Of a stretch of 26,760 nucleotides of DNA, positions 7,213-15,458 are shown in pieces. Position 1 is the stretch's first letter, and the number at the start of each line of letters is the position of its first letter. This stretch comes from UBA3824 sp017541145. GTDB lineage: Bacteria > Bacteroidota > Bacteroidia > Bacteroidales > UBA3824. The DNA is taken from assembly GCA_947168365.1 (NCBI GenBank), contig CAMVLO010000057.1, forward strand, positions 1-26,760, read 5' to 3'. The translations under genes were made by a program, and so were the position numbers. Under the pieces are notes generated by a model, which had not been told where the DNA came from, ran no database searches, and saw only the letters and a list, made by a program, of their open reading frames with translations.

Positions 7213-8352
7213 ATGCGGATTCATATAATTACTTTTATTTTTCTGTTTTTACAGTTTGTAAGTTGTAGTCAACAAGTAAAAAAAGAGGACAACAATAATG
7301 CTTCGGAAATTGTAAAATTGAAATATGCTTCGCTTTTGAAAATCATGAAAGGGGAGGATTTTTATCGCGTTGAAATTCTTAATCCTGCTGATACAACAAA
7401 AGTTATGCATTCGTATTTGATTACGGATAAAAATCCAAAGTCAAACAAAAATCAAAATTACGATTGTTCGGTTGTACATGTTCCAATTGAAAATGCGGTT
7501 GTTTTCACATCGTTACATTCTCATTTGATTAATGAACTTGGAGAAATTGAAGTGATTTCGGGAGTTTGCGACGCTGAATATATTTTGGATGAAGATATAA
7601 AAGCGCGAATATCAAATGAAAAGGTAAAAACATTGGGTAGTTCTATGAATCCGGATATTGAAAAAATTATGGCGTTGAACCCCGACGCCATTTTCCTTTC
7701 TCCTTATGATGGTTTTAATAGTTCGGGCATTTTGAGTAAACTGAAAGAAACTCCGATTATTGAATGTGCTGATTATTTGGAAAAATCTCCGTTGGCTCAA
7801 GCCGAATGGATTAAGTTTTTCGGTCTGTTGTTCAATAAGTTGGATGTGGCTGACTCAATTTTTCAAGTTGTGGAAACCAATTATAATTCGTTGAAACAAA
7901 AAGTGGATTCTGTTGCTGACAAGCCGCGACTTTTTGCAAATTTGCCGATAAATGGCAATTGGTATGTTCCGACAAAAAAATCAACTGCGGGAGTGTTTTA
8001 CGAAGACGCCGGAAATCATTATGTCTTTGATTATCTTGACGGTTACGGTTCTAAACCGTTAAATTTTGAAACTGTATTTACCAAAGCCAATGATGCTGAT
8101 TTGTGGATTATAAAATATAACAACAATCAGGATTATACTTTGAAAAGTTTGATTTCTGAGGATAATAAATATCTGAATTTCAAGGCTGTAAAAGAAAAAC
8201 AAGTTTATGGATGTAATCTGAATTATTCACCTTATTTTGATGAAATTCCTTTTCATCCGGATTTGTTGTTGAAAGATCTGATTAAAATTTCGCATCCCGA
8301 AGTTTTGGAAGAAGAATATCAGTTGAGATATTTCAAAAAGTTGTTAGATTAA
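7213..8352 (+). CDS. btuF: Cobalamin ABC transporter substrate-binding lipoprotein BtuF
   Basis: The 379-residue protein belongs to the periplasmic binding protein family 2 (Fe/B12 type). The signal peptide ends in lipobox FVSC with Cys18. The residues after it (SQQVKKEDNNN) are not strongly acidic, so it is probably kept on the periplasmic side, unlike BtuG. Recognisable segments are LGSSMNPDIEKIMALNPDAIFLS (about 138-160), typical of the domain that contacts ligand, and the long linker helix region around KLDVADSIFQVVETNY. It lies 14 bp after btuG and 17 bp before btuC. Siderophore or haem binding is possible from sequence alone, but the riboswitch makes B12 the best call. Confidence 0.85.
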   Translation: MRIHIITFIFLFLQFVSCSQQVKKEDNNNASEIVKLKYASLLKIMKGEDFYRVEILNPADTTKVMHSYLITDKNPKSNKNQNYDCSVVHVPIENAVVFTSLHSHLINELGEIEVISGVCDAEYILDEDIKARISNEKVKTLGSSMNPDIEKIMALNPDAIFLSPYDGFNSSGILSKLKETPIIECADYLEKSPLAQAEWIKFFGLLFNKLDVADSIFQVVETNYNSLKQKVDSVADKPRLFANLPINGNWYVPTKKSTAGVFYEDAGNHYVFDYLDGYGSKPLNFETVFTKANDADLWIIKYNNNQDYTLKSLISEDNKYLNFKAVKEKQVYGCNLNYSPYFDEIPFHPDLLLKDLIKISHPEVLEEEYQLRYFKKLLD

Positions 8353-8369
8353 ACGCTGATAGAGAATTG

Positions 8370-9380
8370 ATGAATTTAAAATTTATCGTAGTAGCCGTAT
8401 TGATATTGATTTTCGGTTTACTCAACATCATGGTCGGCTCTGTAAATATTCCGATTGGAGAAATTATTGATGTGATATTTGGAAAATCTTTAAATGACAT
8501 CAACAACGTAATAATTTTGCAATCACGTGTACCACAGAGCTTAACAGCAATTTTTGCAGGTTCAGCTTTGTCTGTTTCGGGATTGTTGTTGCAAACCGTA
8601 TTTAGAAATCCGTTAGCCGGACCTTCCATCCTTGGAGTTTCTACAGGAGCATCATTTGGAGTTGCGTTGATAATACTTTCATTCGGACATCTTTGGGTTA
8701 ATAATAGCCTGTCATACAATTTGTTGATAATTTTCGGAGCTTTGTTTGGCGCAATTTTGGTACTTGGAATTATACTTTTTATCTCCAATTTTGTAAAAAA
8801 TAATTTGATGTTGTTGATAATCGGAGTAATGATAAGTTATATTTCATCATCAGCAATTTCGTTTCTCAATTTTTTTTCGAGTGCCGATTCAGTAAAAACA
8901 TTTGCAGTTTGGGGCATGGGAAATTTTTCAGGAGTTACTTCGGAACAAATTCCATTTTTTGTAATTTCGATTTCTTTTTTTTTGTTTTTGACATTTTTAC
9001 TTGTTAAACCGCTCGATGTCATGCTGTTAGGCGATAATTACGCTCGCGGAGTCGGATTAAATATCAAATTGAACAGAAATTTATTACTTTTCGCAACCGG
9101 AATTTTAACTGCCATTGTAACAGCATTTTGCGGTCCTGTTACATTTATCGGATTGTCGGTACCGCACATTTCACGATTAATACTTAAAACCAATTCTCAT
9201 AAGTTACTTTTACCGTTTACAATTATGGTTGGTTCGCTTATAGCATTGATTTGTAATTTATTATGTATATGCTTTCCGAAGTACGGAGTTTTACCGCTTA
9301 ATGTTGTGACTCCTCTCTTTGGCGCACCGATTATTATTTATATTATTTTCAATCAACACAAACTTCACAATTTCAATTGA
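8370..9380 (+). CDS. btuC: Cobalamin ABC transporter permease BtuC (FecCD family)
   Basis: The 336-residue polytopic inner-membrane protein is of the FecCD/BtuC family. Family signatures are visible: LQSRVPQSLTAIFAGSAL (the usual 'R.PR...A...GA.L' region), LLLQTVFRNPLAGPSILGVS (gating/coupling region), and CGPVTFIGLSVPHISR near the C terminus (usual 'G.I.FVGLI.PH..R'). The start is placed at ATG 8370; a TTG one codon upstream is less likely. Its stop at 9380 is two bases before the btuD ATG, implying translational coupling. Confidence 0.9.
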   Translation: MNLKFIVVAVLILIFGLLNIMVGSVNIPIGEIIDVIFGKSLNDINNVIILQSRVPQSLTAIFAGSALSVSGLLLQTVFRNPLAGPSILGVSTGASFGVALIILSFGHLWVNNSLSYNLLIIFGALFGAILVLGIILFISNFVKNNLMLLIIGVMISYISSSAISFLNFFSSADSVKTFAVWGMGNFSGVTSEQIPFFVISISFFLFLTFLLVKPLDVMLLGDNYARGVGLNIKLNRNLLLFATGILTAIVTAFCGPVTFIGLSVPHISRLILKTNSHKLLLPFTIMVGSLIALICNLLCICFPKYGVLPLNVVTPLFGAPIIIYIIFNQHKLHNFN

Positions 9381-9382
9381 TT

Positions 9383-10138
9383 ATGACAAAAATTCCAATT
9401 TCCGGTACGCAACTTACCATAGGTTACAAAAAAAATAATCCGATACTTACAAATTTAAATTTTGAACTGAAACCTTCAAAACTCACGTGTTTGTTGGGTG
9501 AAAACGGCGTTGGAAAGTCAACATTGATTCAAAATCTTTGTGGCTCGTTGAAACCTTTTTCCGGTGAAGTCAAATTGTTTGGAAAAAATATCGTAAATTA
9601 TTCAGTTTCAGAGATTTCTACAAAAATCTCGCTTGTACTTACCGACAAGATTTCAGCTGATTTGATGACAGTTTACGAACTGATTGCAATTGGCAGAATT
9701 CCTTACACCGGATTTTTCGGAGGATTGCAAAATGCTGATAGACAGATAATTGATTCAGCATTACAATTATTAAAAATCGAACATCTTAGAAATTGTTATA
9801 TTTCCGAGCTGTCGGACGGACAATTGCAAAAAGCATTGATTGCCAAAGCCTTAGTTCAGAATTGTCCGATTATGATTTTGGATGAACCGACTGCATTTTT
9901 GGATTTTACTTCAAAATTCGAGATTATGAAATTGTTGTCAGAATTGTCTAAAAATCAACATCTTTCAATTCTTGTTTCTACTCACGATATTGATTTGGCA
10001 ATGAAATTTGCCGATGATATTTGGATTTTGGATAAAAAAGAATTGATTTCTGATTCTGTTGATAATATTCTGAAAAACAACGAATTGCAACGAATTGTAA
10101 AAAATTCTGAAGTAATGGATTTTCTTTTTGGAAAATAA
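9383..10138 (+). CDS. btuD: Cobalamin ABC transporter ATPase BtuD
   Basis: The 251-residue ATPase powers BtuC. It has an A-loop Tyr15, Walker A GENGVGKST (39-47), ABC signature LSDGQ (143-147), Walker B IMILDEP (163-169) and switch His201 (STHD). At the position where most ABC ATPases have the Q-loop glutamine the sequence reads SLVLTDK (83-89), so the Gln is not evident. I recall a similar 'VLT(D/E)' form in Bacteroidota homologues, but this should be verified. ATG 9383 is chosen; a TTG at 9377 would overlap btuC. It is the last gene of the operon, followed by a hairpin at 10141. Confidence 0.9.
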   Translation: MTKIPISGTQLTIGYKKNNPILTNLNFELKPSKLTCLLGENGVGKSTLIQNLCGSLKPFSGEVKLFGKNIVNYSVSEISTKISLVLTDKISADLMTVYELIAIGRIPYTGFFGGLQNADRQIIDSALQLLKIEHLRNCYISELSDGQLQKALIAKALVQNCPIMILDEPTAFLDFTSKFEIMKLLSELSKNQHLSILVSTHDIDLAMKFADDIWILDKKELISDSVDNILKNNELQRIVKNSEVMDFLFGK

Positions 10139-10140
10139 AA

Positions 10141-10163
10141 AAGGAAGCCTGACAGACTTCCTT
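10141..10163. terminator. Hairpin between convergent btuD and the 143-aa gene
   Basis: Stem aaggaag (10141-10147) / cttcctt (10157-10163) with a 9-nt loop. The A-rich run before it gives a U-tract on the minus strand, so it is a better terminator for the minus-strand pair than for the B12 operon. Confidence 0.6.
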
Positions 10164-10183
10164 CCTTATGAAAATTCTATTTT

Positions 10184-10615
10184 TTATTTTACTTCAATTG
10201 AAATCGGGGTTTCTATTTCACCCAAACGGTTTTTCATTTGGTAGCTGAAATAGCCCGGAATATCATATTTTCCGATTTTTGTGCCGGGAGCAATTGCCAA
10301 ATTGTATTTCAATGTAATTACACTTTTGTCAATCGGAAGTTTGTACCATTGATAGAAAACTTTGTTGTTTTCAAAATAAAAATTAGCATTGTCAGATTGT
10401 CCTGAAATTTCTGTTGCAGTAAAACCTTCCGGCAAAAGTTGCTGATACTGAGCGTAACAAGCCAAATCGCATTTCTTGATATTTACAGTCATCACCACAA
10501 TTTCTCCGGCTTTGGGTGTAGCGTTTGAGAGTGAACATGTGGCAGACGGCACCTGCGCTTTGGCTGAAATTGTCAGGCAAATGATTGATATTAATAGAAA
10601 TAAAAATTTTTTCAT
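10184..10615 (-). CDS. Small secreted protein, unknown function
   Basis: The 143-residue product has a clear signal peptide (1-20, cleavage SAKA|Q). The mature part of about 123 residues is rich in beta-prone stretches (EIVVMTVNIKKC, VITLKYNLAIAPGTKIGKYDIPG) and three cysteines (27, 49, 53). The pattern of a short Ig-like or beta-sandwich domain with 'PGTKIGKYDI' near the end resembles secreted all-beta modules of Bacteroidota, but I do not recognise a named family. It is 7 bp downstream of the LOG-family gene and is almost certainly co-transcribed with it. Confidence 0.75.
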   Translation of the reverse strand: MKKFLFLLISIICLTISAKAQVPSATCSLSNATPKAGEIVVMTVNIKKCDLACYAQYQQLLPEGFTATEISGQSDNANFYFENNKVFYQWYKLPIDKSVITLKYNLAIAPGTKIGKYDIPGYFSYQMKNRLGEIETPISIEVK

Positions 10616-10622
10616 AACCTTT

Positions 10623-11249
10623 TTATTTGATGTTGTTTGTAATTTTTGTGATTGTATCGTTCACATTATCAGTTACTTCAAAAAGATTGATATCTGATTC
10701 GCGAATAGTTTTGTATTCGTTTTTCAGAGTATTTTCAAGCCATTGAGCCATGCCAGACCAGAATTTTTTATCTTGTAAAATCAAAGGACGTTGCTGAATA
10801 TTTTTCATCTGCATAAGAGTCAGACATTCAGTAATTTCGTCCAAAGTTCCAAGTCCGCCCGGTAATGCTACAAACGCGTTTGCAAATTTCCAAAACAAAT
10901 ATTTTCTTGCCGAAAAATCCGACAACAAAAGATGATTTTCTTTGTCGATGTATTCATTTTCGATACAAATTTCCGGAAATTCCATACAAATTCCAATTGA
11001 TTTACCTTTAGCTTTTTGTACACCTTTGTTAACAGCTTCCATCAATCCTGGACCTCCGCCGGTGATTACTGCAAATCCGGCTTGGGCGAGTTGATAACCG
11101 GTTTCTACTGCCTGTTGATAGTATTCTGTACCTTCTTCTATTGATGACGAACCGAATACGCAAACGCTTTTACCGATTTTTTCTAAAATCTTGTTGCTAT
11201 CAAGGATTTCTTGTATTGCTTTTTCTAATTTATCTTTTTCTGTTGACAT
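10623..11249 (-). CDS. LOG-family nucleoside 5'-monophosphate phosphoribohydrolase (TIGR00730 type)
   Basis: The 208-residue cytoplasmic Rossmann-fold protein carries both family signatures: GGGPGLMEA (64-72) and PGGLGTLDE (130-138), with the conserved Arg115 between them (SARKYLFW). LOG proteins cleave the N-glycosidic bond of nucleoside monophosphates, releasing a base and ribose 5-phosphate. Many bacterial members have no known physiological role and were once labelled lysine decarboxylases. Length is typical. It has its own -7 box and leads a two-gene unit with the small secreted protein downstream. Confidence 0.87.
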   Translation of the reverse strand: MSTEKDKLEKAIQEILDSNKILEKIGKSVCVFGSSSIEEGTEYYQQAVETGYQLAQAGFAVITGGGPGLMEAVNKGVQKAKGKSIGICMEFPEICIENEYIDKENHLLLSDFSARKYLFWKFANAFVALPGGLGTLDEITECLTLMQMKNIQQRPLILQDKKFWSGMAQWLENTLKNEYKTIRESDINLFEVTDNVNDTITKITNNIK

Positions 11250-11272
11250 CTTCTTATCGATTTTTGTTTATG

Positions 11273-11280
11273 CAAAAGTA
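11273..11280 (-). promoter_or_regulatory. -7 box for the LOG-family gene
   Basis: The minus strand reads TACTTTTG (TAnnTTTG), about 24 nt upstream of the ATG. It lies between this gene and the stop of the upstream glycosyltransferase gene. Confidence 0.5.
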
Positions 11281-11292
11281 TTATTTTTTCGT

Positions 11293-12309
11293 CTATTTGT
11301 AGAAATTTTTTACGAAACCTGTAGTGTCGCCTTTTTTGAGAATCAGTCCGTTCCAAACTGCTTTCAAAAATCCGATTCCGTAAGCGCACAATTGGATGTA
11401 AACTGCTATTATTGAGAGTGTTCCTACTTTCAGACCGTTTTTTATTGACGAATCTACCAATACGAGTAGTACAAAAATTATTAATGGAATTACACTAATT
11501 AAAACCCACCATAAACTTTTGAATATCAATGCTGTAACAATTGCTGCAAGTATACAGAAAATATTTCCGAGCAAGAAACATGCGGGCAACAAATGAACGA
11601 GTTTCAATGATTTTTTGTGACGCAAATACAAATTGATTCGTGCGCATCCCGAATTGAAAATTTGTCGGAAAAATTTTCTGAAATCGGTTCTGCGTTTGTG
11701 ATAAACGAACGCTTCTTTTATAAGTTGTGTTGTAAAACCGGATTCTAAAATTCTGAGAGTCATATCGATATCTTCGCCAAAACGCATTGTTGAAAAGCCA
11801 TGTGTTTTCTCGAAAACTTGTCTTGAAAATCCCATGTTGAAACTTCTTGGATGAAATTTTCCGGCTTTTTCGCTTGCGCCGCGTATTCCTCCTGTTGAAA
11901 TTATAGAAGTCATGGCATAGCTTATTGCTTTTTGTATGGGAGTAAAAGTTGGCAATGCTGCGTCCGGTCCGCCGAAACAATCTGTGTATTTATCTTGTAA
12001 TCTTTTAGTTACAATTTCCATATAATTTTCGGGGATTATGCAGTCGCTGTCAAAAAATATGAAATAATCATTAGTAGATTTTTCAGCGCCGAAATTTCGA
12101 GTTGTTCCCGGACCTGAATTTTGTTTTGTGAAGTATTTTAAATCCAGTTTGTTGCGATATTTTTCTATAACATCTTCTGCTGTTATGTCGCTGCCGTCTT
12201 CTACAACAATTACGTCAAAATTTTTAGAAGTCTGTTTAGTAAGGCTTTCCAAAAGTTCATCAAGTTCGTTTGGTCTGTTGTAAAGCGGAATTATTATGCT
12301 AAAGTTCAT
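11293..12309 (-). CDS. Membrane-associated family 2 glycosyltransferase
   Basis: The 338-residue protein begins with a GT-A fold of family GT2: MNFSIIIPLYNRPNELDELL at the N terminus, UDP-sugar-binding VVEDGS (35-40), metal-binding DSD motif (FFDSDC, Asp87/Asp89), and the acceptor/base motif FGEDIDM (167-173). After about residue 230 there are three hydrophobic segments (about 230-254, 258-277, 288-312), which anchor it in the inner membrane. It resembles enzymes that extend surface polysaccharide or glycolipid; donor and acceptor cannot be told. ATG 12309 is chosen because the PLYN strand begins right there; a TTG four codons upstream is possible. No glycan cluster surrounds it. Confidence 0.85.
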   Translation of the reverse strand: MNFSIIIPLYNRPNELDELLESLTKQTSKNFDVIVVEDGSDITAEDVIEKYRNKLDLKYFTKQNSGPGTTRNFGAEKSTNDYFIFFDSDCIIPENYMEIVTKRLQDKYTDCFGGPDAALPTFTPIQKAISYAMTSIISTGGIRGASEKAGKFHPRSFNMGFSRQVFEKTHGFSTMRFGEDIDMTLRILESGFTTQLIKEAFVYHKRRTDFRKFFRQIFNSGCARINLYLRHKKSLKLVHLLPACFLLGNIFCILAAIVTALIFKSLWWVLISVIPLIIFVLLVLVDSSIKNGLKVGTLSIIAVYIQLCAYGIGFLKAVWNGLILKKGDTTGFVKNFYK

Positions 12310-12331
12310 TGTTACAATCAAAATCTTTTTG

Positions 12332-12339
12332 CAAAATTA
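12332..12339 (-). promoter_or_regulatory. -7 box for the glycosyltransferase gene
   Basis: The minus strand reads TAATTTTG, an exact TAnnTTTG, about 23 nt before the ATG at 12309. Confidence 0.5.
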
Positions 12340-12357
12340 TGGAAAAAACATCTAATT

Positions 12358-12400
12358 ATGAATTTATTTGGTGCTGACTTTTGGTTATTTATAAATTCAT
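12358..12400 (-). terminator. Possible AT-rich terminator after miaA
   Basis: Perfect 10-bp inverted repeat atgaatttat (12358-12367) / ataaattcat (12391-12400) with a 23-nt loop, just past the miaA stop. The stem has almost no G-C and only a weak T-tract beyond it, so the call is tentative. Confidence 0.3.
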
Positions 12401-12406
12401 GTTGAA

Positions 12407-13309
12407 TTATTTGATTAAATCAAGTTTTTCCATAATCTTTTCTTCGTCGGTTGACGGATTAAACCATTGATTGTCAATTGTTTTGTTGAACCATGTAATT
12501 TGTTTTTTGGCGTAGCGTCGTGTATTTCGTTTTATGAGTTCTACGGCAGTTTCCAAATCCGTTTTGTTGTTGAGATAATCAAACAACTCTCTGTATCCCA
12601 CAGTGTTGAGTGGCATGAGATGTTGATATTTTTGCAAACTTTTTACTTCGTCCAAAAGTCCGTTCTCCATCATGATGTCTACACGTTTGTTGATTCGCTC
12701 GTGAAGAATTTGACGCGGATAATTAAGTCCTATTTTTATTATTTCAAAATTTCGTTCTTTTTTTATTCCGGTTCTAAAACTTGAATACGGTTTGCCGGTC
12801 TGAATACATACTTCCAACGCCTTGATAATTCTTGTGTGATTTTTTAAGTCACATTCTTCGTAATACTTTGGGTCTAAGCGTTTTAATTCTTCTTTCATTT
12901 GATCGATTCCTTCCGTTTCAAAACGTTTCCAAAGTTCGTTTCTTAAATTTTCGTCCCTATCCGGTGCAAAATCTATCCCGTTGCACACCGCATCGATGTA
13001 CATCATTGATCCTCCGCACATCACAGCTGTATCGTGGCGTTTGAAAATATCGTTTTCCAAAATATTCAACACTTCCTGTTCGTACATGTAAGCGTTGTAA
13101 TATTCTGTTACAGAGTGAGTTTGTATCAAATGATGTTTTACTGTTTCCAAATAATGTTTTTCAGGGACAGCCGTTCCGATTGTCATTTCTCGGAATATCT
13201 GTCTTGAGTCTGATGAAATTATTTCAGTTTCAAGCTGTTGTGCTATTTTTACTGACAAGTCCGTTTTGCCCGAAGCTGTCGGTCCCAAGATTATTATTAG
13301 TTTTTTCAT
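12407..13309 (-). CDS. miaA: tRNA dimethylallyltransferase MiaA
   Basis: The 300-residue enzyme transfers a dimethylallyl group to A37 of tRNAs reading UNN codons. The P-loop GPTASGKT is at 9-16, then the substrate-binding SSDSRQIFREMTIGTA region (about 33-48), the HHLI motif (about 60-63), and NHTRIIKALEV, a well conserved MiaA segment. Length is typical. The start ATG at 13309 is fixed by the P-loop strand MKKLIIILGPT. Its first 80 bp lie inside the 3' end of the upstream AI-2E-family gene in another frame, with agaag just ahead of the ATG, so translation is probably coupled. The substrate DMAPP comes from the MEP pathway; ispE is about 2.7 kb away. Confidence 0.95.
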   Translation of the reverse strand: MKKLIIILGPTASGKTDLSVKIAQQLETEIISSDSRQIFREMTIGTAVPEKHYLETVKHHLIQTHSVTEYYNAYMYEQEVLNILENDIFKRHDTAVMCGGSMMYIDAVCNGIDFAPDRDENLRNELWKRFETEGIDQMKEELKRLDPKYYEECDLKNHTRIIKALEVCIQTGKPYSSFRTGIKKERNFEIIKIGLNYPRQILHERINKRVDIMMENGLLDEVKSLQKYQHLMPLNTVGYRELFDYLNNKTDLETAVELIKRNTRRYAKKQITWFNKTIDNQWFNPSTDEEKIMEKLDLIK

Positions 13310-14369
13310 CTTCTTTGCTTTTTAAATATTCGTTGTAGTAAATCCTTACTAAACAGGTAAATGGAATTGCTACAATCAGTCCCAAAAATCCTAACAATTT
13401 GCCCCAAACTGATAACGAAAGCAGTATCATCGCGGGATTCAGTCCTGTGCTTTTGCCCATGATTTTTGGTGTAAGTATCATATCTTGAATTATTTGTACC
13501 GTTACAAATACCAATGCCGTAAGTGCAACGGGTATCCAAAACGGTGAGTTGTTTTCCAAGGCTTTAGTTAATGCCAAACAAAACGCCGGAAGAAATCCAA
13601 CTATCTGAAGGTAAGGCACTAAGTTGAGTATGCCGATGAAAATTCCAAGTACAAATCCCATTGGCAGTTCGATGATTGTAAAACCAATTGAATAAAGTAT
13701 CATCACGCAAATCACGATTCCTACTTGTCCTCGAAAATAGTTTTTGATTTCGTGTTGAAATCGTTCGATAAATTTGTTGAATTTAGTTTGATGTTTTGCC
13801 GGAATTAGGTTGTAAGCTCCACGCGAAATTTCCTCGTAATCTTTCATGATAAAAATTGTGTAGAGTATAATTATTGTAAGACCGAATATACTGGAAATAA
13901 GATTGAAAGTCTTAGAAAAAAAAGCCGCAATTTTTGGCATAACGGCTTGCGTAAAACTCGAAATATTTCCGCTGGTGAGTAGTGCTGACCATTTTTCGTC
14001 GGTTTCAAGATTTTCCAAAATCTTTTTGATAAATGCCGTAATTTCAGCAAAATGCCCGTCCCATTGGTTTTCTAACAGTTTGGTTTTCAGTAATGTGTAC
14101 AAATGATTGGATTCGTTGAGAATTACCGGAATAGAGACCGCTATTATCGCAGTAAATATTGTTGTAACAGAAATTAATGTGATAATTACTGCGATTATTC
14201 TACGTTTTACTAATCTTTCTACAAACTTTACAATCGGATTTAGGATGTATGCTATCACGAAAGATAATGCAAACGGTAGCAAAACATTTCGTAAATAGTA
14301 GATTAACAATAGGATAAGTGTTGTTATTCCTATTTTAACCAACATCGAATTTCTAAATTCCTTGTACAT
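13230..14369 (-). CDS. AI-2E family transporter (YdiK/PerM-type permease)
   Basis: The 379-residue polytopic inner-membrane protein matches the AI-2E family exporter/permease architecture. Two hydrophobic helices at the N terminus contain the typical FALSFVIAYILNPIV segment. A soluble loop follows, then a core of helices with LNLVPYLQIVGFLPA and LTPKIMGKSTGLNPAMILLS (family hallmark 'P.i.G...gL.P...lls'). Substrates are unknown for most members, and autoinducer export is shown only for a few. The C-terminal tail of about 27 residues is encoded within miaA and looks like unconstrained read-through. The start is one base after the stop of the acyl-CoA reductase gene, indicating coupling. Confidence 0.9.
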   Translation of the reverse strand: MYKEFRNSMLVKIGITTLILLLIYYLRNVLLPFALSFVIAYILNPIVKFVERLVKRRIIAVIITLISVTTIFTAIIAVSIPVILNESNHLYTLLKTKLLENQWDGHFAEITAFIKKILENLETDEKWSALLTSGNISSFTQAVMPKIAAFFSKTFNLISSIFGLTIIILYTIFIMKDYEEISRGAYNLIPAKHQTKFNKFIERFQHEIKNYFRGQVGIVICVMILYSIGFTIIELPMGFVLGIFIGILNLVPYLQIVGFLPAFCLALTKALENNSPFWIPVALTALVFVTVQIIQDMILTPKIMGKSTGLNPAMILLSLSVWGKLLGFLGLIVAIPFTCLVRIYYNEYLKSKEDEKTNNNLGTDSFGQNGLVSKNSTTA

Positions 14370-14370
14370 C

Positions 14371-15426
14371 TTATTGAATTGTTTTCAAAAATTTCATCGT
14401 GTCAACACCGTCGGCAAAGTCAAAAATACTTGGGTTTTGAGCGTTTCCGATTGTTACGGTTTTTAAGTTTGGAATTGATTTTTTGCTGACAATGCATTGT
14501 ATTTCGTCAGTCATATTATTTAATTTTTCTGCTAAAGATTCTAAATTATCGTATCTTTCTGCAAAAATTACTCCTACCGGCGAACTTATTCTTTCATCTT
14601 CTTTCAAAAGTATAAAATTGTTGTCCAAAATTTTATTATCTGACATCAGATATACAGCTTTGTTGTAGTCGTAATTGTCGGAATATTTTGGATTTTTTAT
14701 AACATCGCCTTTGTCAACAATATTTTTGAAAAAAGTTTGATAATCGTAATCCTTTGGTACATAGATTTTTGAAACGCTGCGACAGCCCAAACCGTAATAT
14801 GCAAAAATATCATCGGCAAGTTTTGAGTAGTCATCTTTGTTTTCAGTACCGTCCAAAATTGCAACCGAATTTCTATTTTTGCGAATGATATGCGGATATT
14901 TTCCAAAATAATATTCAAAATATCGGCTTGAATTGTTGCTTCCGGTTGCGATAATTCCGTCGAAATCCAAGCGTTGATCTTTTTCTTCTATTATTCTGTC
15001 TTTAAGTTGCGGTTCTATTTTTTGCAACATGTTAACAACGGCAAACGGCAGCAAACGATCTTTCTGTGAGAACTTTATGATACATTTTTTGCCTGACATC
15101 AGGATACAAAAGATGTCATGAAAACATACCAAAGGAATATTTCCCGCCGGAATTATTTTAATTTTTTTGTCGGAAAGTTCTTTTGTCGGATATTTTTTTT
15201 CAAATTCTTGCAAATCATTATGATTAAGCATTTTGCCAAGAGAAGTCAATTGAAGTTTTACAAATTCCGGGTAAAACCAACCGTTGTAATTATAATAATT
15301 GTTGATAATTTGTTTAAGATTGTTGATATCATCTTTGTAGCAATTCAATTCGGTCGGAATATCGTAAGTGTCTGATACTGACGCATTGAATATTTTGCCT
15401 AATATTTCAAATACTTTTGTGAACAT
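14371..15426 (-). CDS. LuxC-like acyl-CoA reductase
   Basis: The 351-residue protein resembles the LuxC/acyl-CoA reductase family (aldehyde-dehydrogenase fold) found in many Bacteroidota. Visible landmarks are IIPAGNIPLVCFHD (91-104), GKKCIIKFS (112-120), IIATGSNNSSRYFEYYF (158-174), likely part of the cofactor-binding region, and GLGCRSVSK (212-220), whose Cys215 is the expected catalytic thiol. LuxC reduces fatty acyl groups to aldehydes in bioluminescence; there is no luxA, luxB, luxD or luxE here, so luminescence is not implied. The true substrate is unknown. It is the first gene of a tightly packed operon with the AI-2E permease and miaA. Confidence 0.8.
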   Translation of the reverse strand: MFTKVFEILGKIFNASVSDTYDIPTELNCYKDDINNLKQIINNYYNYNGWFYPEFVKLQLTSLGKMLNHNDLQEFEKKYPTKELSDKKIKIIPAGNIPLVCFHDIFCILMSGKKCIIKFSQKDRLLPFAVVNMLQKIEPQLKDRIIEEKDQRLDFDGIIATGSNNSSRYFEYYFGKYPHIIRKNRNSVAILDGTENKDDYSKLADDIFAYYGLGCRSVSKIYVPKDYDYQTFFKNIVDKGDVIKNPKYSDNYDYNKAVYLMSDNKILDNNFILLKEDERISSPVGVIFAERYDNLESLAEKLNNMTDEIQCIVSKKSIPNLKTVTIGNAQNPSIFDFADGVDTMKFLKTIQ

Positions 15427-15450
15427 GTTGTTTTATTTACTTGTTTACTG

Positions 15451-15458
15451 CAAATATA
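15451..15458 (-). promoter_or_regulatory. -7 box for the acyl-CoA reductase operon
   Basis: The minus strand reads TATATTTG (TAnnTTTG), about 25 nt upstream of the ATG at 15426. It lies in the AT-rich divergent region 15427-15629. Confidence 0.5.

Noticed and set aside
14371..15426. Part of a bioluminescence (lux) operon
   Set aside because: Only a LuxC-like gene is present; there are no luciferase or other lux genes, and such stand-alone reductases occur in many Bacteroidota.
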